Origin: Nautilus pompilius
Lineage: Eukaryota > Mollusca > Cephalopoda > Nautilida > Nautilidae
Reading direction: 5' to 3'
Assembly (NCBI GenBank): GCA_018389105.1
Contig: JACATO010001024.1
Location: 124,001-188,000, forward strand
Length of the DNA: 64,000 nt
Shown here: positions 60,061-64,000 of the stretch, one piece after another
Layout of the letters: every line of letters begins with the position of its first letter
Numbering within the stretch: position 1 is the stretch's first letter
The notes under the pieces: model-generated
Database searches by the model: none
The model's input: only the letters and a program-made list of their open reading frames with translations
Told to the model about the DNA's origin: nothing
Program-made: the position numbers and the translations under genes

Positions 60061-60786
60061 CACAGCATCCGGTCTGACTTCATGACGTCGTCTCTTACAT
60101 TCGTTTTTTTGCACTGTTTAGAAAGACAGACACTCGCCAAATCTTTAACCACTGACCGTATAAGCAAATGACGAGTTTCGAAGTGTTATTAACTTTAACC
60201 TTTGATTAGTCTAATAAAGGAAATAGTTGTGAATTGACATAATTGCATATAAAATTATAGGACCGTTCTTTTCAGGAAAAAAATTCGAAATAAGGCAATT
60301 TTTTGAGGAAGGCATTTATCTCACACAAGAGTCTTTCTTTTTTTAAAAAATAAAAAAAAGACAGCCCTCGACTAAACATTTTCCTTCTTCAGATTTCAGA
60401 TACAAACAAAAGACTCTACTTGTCACCTACTTCCTTTAATGTTTAAATTCCTGTTCAAAGTTTGTTGTATTTTGAGGTAAAGAGAAGATTCCAATCAGAG
60501 AATGGACGCTAAGTGAATAATTATTTATATATTATAACACTATTTGGACTTAAAATTTATTATTTACAAATTATTATATATTTCATTTAATGTCGTATAA
60601 TTAGTTTGATTTTTCTTATTAGTATTATGTTTAAGCCATATATATTTACTTACGACACATAGTCATATTTTATAACGTCCATTGTCTTTCTTTAAGGAAA
60701 AGAAGGAATATACTGTTATAAGCAGACTATGCTTATCTTTTATTAATTTTTAAACAAGCATTGAAAATCCTATACACAGATTTCTA

Positions 60787-60960
60787 TTAGAGACACTTAG
60801 TTGGATCCGCACCAAAGAGTATCGATTGTAACGTCTCATCAGTCTTTGAGAAACTAAGGAAACTGGATCTAATCCAAATATAAGCCGGCAGGATAACCAG
60901 CAATTCGATTAAGAAAATATTGTTGCAACAGAATGCTAACTGCATTGAATAAACGTATCT
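60787..60960 (-). pseudogene. Possible LINE C-terminal fragment
   Basis: A minus-strand open frame ends with LVILPAYIWIRSSFLSF and then KTDETLQSILFGADPTKCL before a stop. This resembles the end of CR1/L2-like LINE ORF2, where a CPxY...R box is followed by a short spacer and an ILFG-type motif. The Cys and His residues expected before PAY are absent. Alternative: a chance frame. Confidence 0.3.
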
Positions 60961-61225
60961 GTGTATTTTGGCCTGATCCGTGTATCTGAGGGTCCAAAAG
61001 AGGAAAAAAGAAGAGAGGGACATTTGGTCTGATGATGAAGACAACCTAAGGTGTAGATCTTAGGACGTTTTCATTTCTTTGATTACCGCTGTGGGCGACC
61101 TCATTTAGAATTAAACAACTTTTATATTTGCTTTATTTGAGACCTGTATCACTGTTTTTTTCATAATCTTTACGGACTTCCCTGTACGTCAAAATGCACT
61201 GACAGTTTCGCTACGATCGTTAGAA

Positions 61226-61250
61226 TACACACACACACACATATATATAC
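61226..61250. repeat. (AC)n(AT)n microsatellite
   Basis: AC units change directly into AT units. Confidence 0.9.
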
Positions 61251-61549
61251 AACATAAAAATATTGTTGTTCTATCATATTTTCTGTAAACGCTATTTTTA
61301 CCAAATATATCGACCAGGGTTATTTTTCAGTGGTCAATATATTCGAGAGTTGCAAAATCTTTGAAAAACGTTACACGTTTCGTATTATATGCTTCAGATT
61401 CTTAATAAAAGTCTGGGTCTTTTATAGAAACGTTCAAACATGGTAGGAGATAAAAGGTAAAATAAATAAATGAATAAGCGACATTTCTTGACTATTTTGC
61501 TACATGACGATTATTTTAACATATCTACTATTCTACTACTGCTCCACCA

Positions 61550-62780
61550 CAGGGTCATTGATTCCTTAGTACTAGCTAAAGTCTTCACCCGAAGGTAAGT
61601 GTTGTTTTCACTAACAATGATTTCGGTTTTTAAGTTTCCAGAAAGTAGACAATTATTGGAATTTCCATAACTATCCCTCTATATTCCGACATTACGGAAA
61701 CTATTCCGTTCTTAAATTTAATTTCTGTTACAAATAGCTGAACCTCTCCACCCAGAAGCTAGCTATTGTTACTCTGTCTTTAGTTACTCGGAAATATCAA
61801 TTACGAATCACATGTCATGGAGGGTCAACTGCAGTTTATTTTCACTGAAGTAAAGAAACCGAAAAATGACTTTTGTGCAGCAATATCCTGACATTTACTT
61901 TCTTTTATATCTAATGTCAGATAAAAGCCGTGCAAGATGATGACCTCTTGGTTCTTTAAAACGAACTAGGTGAAGATGAAGCCAATCGCAACATTAAAAT
62001 GTGCAAAGTATTTAATAAATTAATGGTACCAGCTGAAAGACATTAACATTTTAATATGTAGGCAAAATAGCAACGAGGCAGATAGAAGGAGGCTTCGTGT
62101 CGAAGATTATACTGGCGTCTTTTGCTCGCCCATCCCACCCAAAGTAAGTTCCAGAAGTTGTTAAAAGTATTTTATTTCTTATTTCTTTCTTTATACGTTG
62201 CCTCTCAAGAATTTTACCTCAGACGTATTATTAGTTTCATTCTTTTTCTGTTCTTGAAAAAAAATTCTGAAATAAATTTTTTGAACGGTTCGCAGAAAAA
62301 TTCATACGCATTAATAAACACAATAAAAACTGTATATTTATCACATTTATTTATCAAAATCTTAATATTTATTTATTTATTGGTGCACATTCATTAACAA
62401 CGTGTTTTGCTTTGCAATTTTCTTTGGTTGTTGTCAGCCGCTAAATTGAAGGATTTTTCCTTTGTTATTAATTGTTATTAATGCAAACAGGACTTTAGTA
62501 TTTACCGCCATTTTGACACCTTCACCTTGAAGCTAATTGCTGTCACTAAAAAAAAAAATATTGCTTTGTTCTTTTCACATTTAGCTTCACTGCTATTGCG
62601 CCTTTTACCGGTTAACCCATTCCTCAGTACAAGCTAATTTCTTCACTCTTAAGCTATCTGTTAACATTCATACTAATCAGATGGTTCAGTTATTATAAGT
62701 ACTATTTTTGTCATTAATGGTTGACCCACTTCAGCTTGAAGCTAACTTTTGAAGCATTCGGTACAGACTAACCTAGTTGA
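61550..62780 (+). repeat. Degenerate dispersed repeat built on an AGCTAA...TTCAC core
   Basis: Segments at about 61553, 61742, 62512, 62614 and 62725 share ATTCCTTAGTAC, AAGCTAA, TTCTTCAC and TGTTAACA-like words in similar order. The best pair is 61560-61615 with 62620-62675. They look like old members of a loose tandem or dispersed family. Confidence 0.35.
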
Positions 62781-64000
62781 CTCAAGGTTAATTATTCTGG
62801 TTTTTTTAAAATAATAAAACTAGAGGTAAAATTGTTTTCAAGTTATTAATGTTTAGATAGTATATATTTGCATGATTTTACTATCTTTATTCTTTGATTT
62901 CATAAAGGTTTATTTTTTGTTTGGTGTGATTATTACTTTAGCACAGTCTATTTCAGTCAGAATACTTTAAACTGTAAGTGGTGGCTCTACTCCATGTTGA
63001 AGTTCACTGTTCTGCTGAAGCAAGAGCTGAAAGCTGTTCTGTTTTGAAAAGTTGGCTACTGTTTCCACAAACAACTTACAAAATTGGCAGCTATGTCTAC
63101 AATGCCCTTTAAAAAAAAACAAAAAAAGTGCTTTAAAAGGATTCCCGGTTAATATGTTATCTTGTACGACAACATTCCAAAGTCGATTATACTGGTTTGA
63201 AATCTGGCAGAAATATTCTTCGAAGGCGTTAGAATGTTGCTGAATTCCACTTCAAAACACATACATTTCTACATATTAATGTTTTTTTAGATACCAATTT
63301 TCGCTGTAACCTCAAATCAGTTCTCTCGAATTCATCTACATTTTCATTATGGTCGCATTCTTTCTGGGCGTGTACCTAAAGAAAAGTGCTTAGTGAACAG
63401 CACTGCAGGGAAATGGTCTGAATATAGTAACTAAATTTCGCTTTAGTAGAAAGCTTCCAGAGTCTAATGGCAGCGAGGCAGTCAGTAAACGACGATAACA
63501 TATTTGTTGTTCTAATTCTTTTCGTAAGGTTAATAATTATTGAAAACTCGGTCTTATAAAAACGTAACACCGATAATTTATCGGTTACAAAGATAGGGGG
63601 GTTTAATCAGTGGTTAAAGTATTGCAAAAAGAACCAAAAAAGGAAAACCGATTTTCATTAATGAATTAAATGGTATTCCTTCGAACCTAATTGATCAGAT
63701 AAATAAGTAAACCATTATATTTCATACGCTTTACTCGGACGAAATTTTAACGATATTGTATGCAAAGGCCTACGTATCGATTGCATTTGACAGTGAGTCT
63801 ACATACGGTATATGGATCATCGAAGAAACATTTACAATTAATCCGCTTACTGAAGACTTATTGACATAAAAAGAAACGTAAAGGTAATTTTAAAAAAAAT
63901 GAGTATAGTTTAAAGCAAGTGACAATACAAAAACTCGTGACTGTTCTCACTTCGACGTCAGCTTCCTTTTATCAGCTGTGATTTCGTTTTGATCTTTGTA

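Larger units (their letters stand above)
59380..64000. other. No exon recognised; presumed intron sequence with repeat debris
   Basis: Contains the perfect hairpin, the possible LINE C-terminus and the degenerate AGCTAA repeats. A 110-codon frame at 59458 has no recognisable domain. Confidence 0.5.

Noticed and set aside
1-64000. CRISPR arrays, operons or bacterial mobile elements
   Set aside because: No spacer-separated repeats of CRISPR type and no prokaryotic gene organisation; the window is eukaryotic.

Overview
This looks like a piece of a large, gene-poor, AT-rich animal genome, most likely a lophotrochozoan and plausibly a cephalopod mollusc. The reasons are long non-coding stretches, GT-AG introns with polypyrimidine tracts, long TC/ATC/TAA microsatellites, a tRNA-derived SINE, decayed pogo/Tigger DNA transposons and a LINE reverse transcriptase of a kind common in cephalopods. 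The taxon is an inference. There is no sign of bacterial gene organisation, and almost all open frames of 60-130 codons are chance frames or run through microsatellites.

The one confidently recognised host gene is at 55.7-56.0 kb on the + strand. It is the 5' end of a Cys-loop ligand-gated ion channel gene, GABA-A receptor beta type. A signal-peptide exon (55698-55753) is joined across a 120-bp intron to a second exon (55874-55968) encoding the start of the ligand-binding domain, with the motif LLKGYDIRLRP. The phases match exactly. The rest of the gene is not seen and probably lies beyond the right edge behind a long intron. The 2 kb upstream (53.4-55.7 kb) is GC- and CpG-rich and probably holds the promoter and 5' UTR.

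The rest of the window is mobile-element debris and simple repeats. Two independent, inactivated Tigger/pogo transposase copies lie at 23.6-25.2 kb (nearly full length) and 42.1-43.0 kb (partial, internally deleted). A family of small non-autonomous elements whose ends resemble Tigger termini has copies near 8.9 kb (complete), 19.1 kb (half) and 48.5 kb (end only). A decayed LINE reverse transcriptase lies at 51.4-52.05 kb (-), and a possible second LINE C-terminus at 60.8-61.0 kb (-). A tRNA-derived SINE lies at 39.1-39.35 kb and its body recurs at 20.36-20.46 kb. Two long foldback hairpins lie at 4.5 and 59.3 kb, and a perfect 12-bp stem at 60.03 kb.

Tandem arrays include a 490-bp TC/ATC compound array at 11.5 kb, a 21-bp minisatellite at 18.14 kb carrying the CRE palindrome TGACGTCA, a 32-bp minisatellite at 49.53 kb, two long TAA arrays (43.2 and 59.1 kb) and a CCATCT-type array at 52.6 kb. 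No novel defence or enzymatic system was found. The most useful results are the receptor gene start, the transposon family relationships and the CRE-bearing minisatellite.
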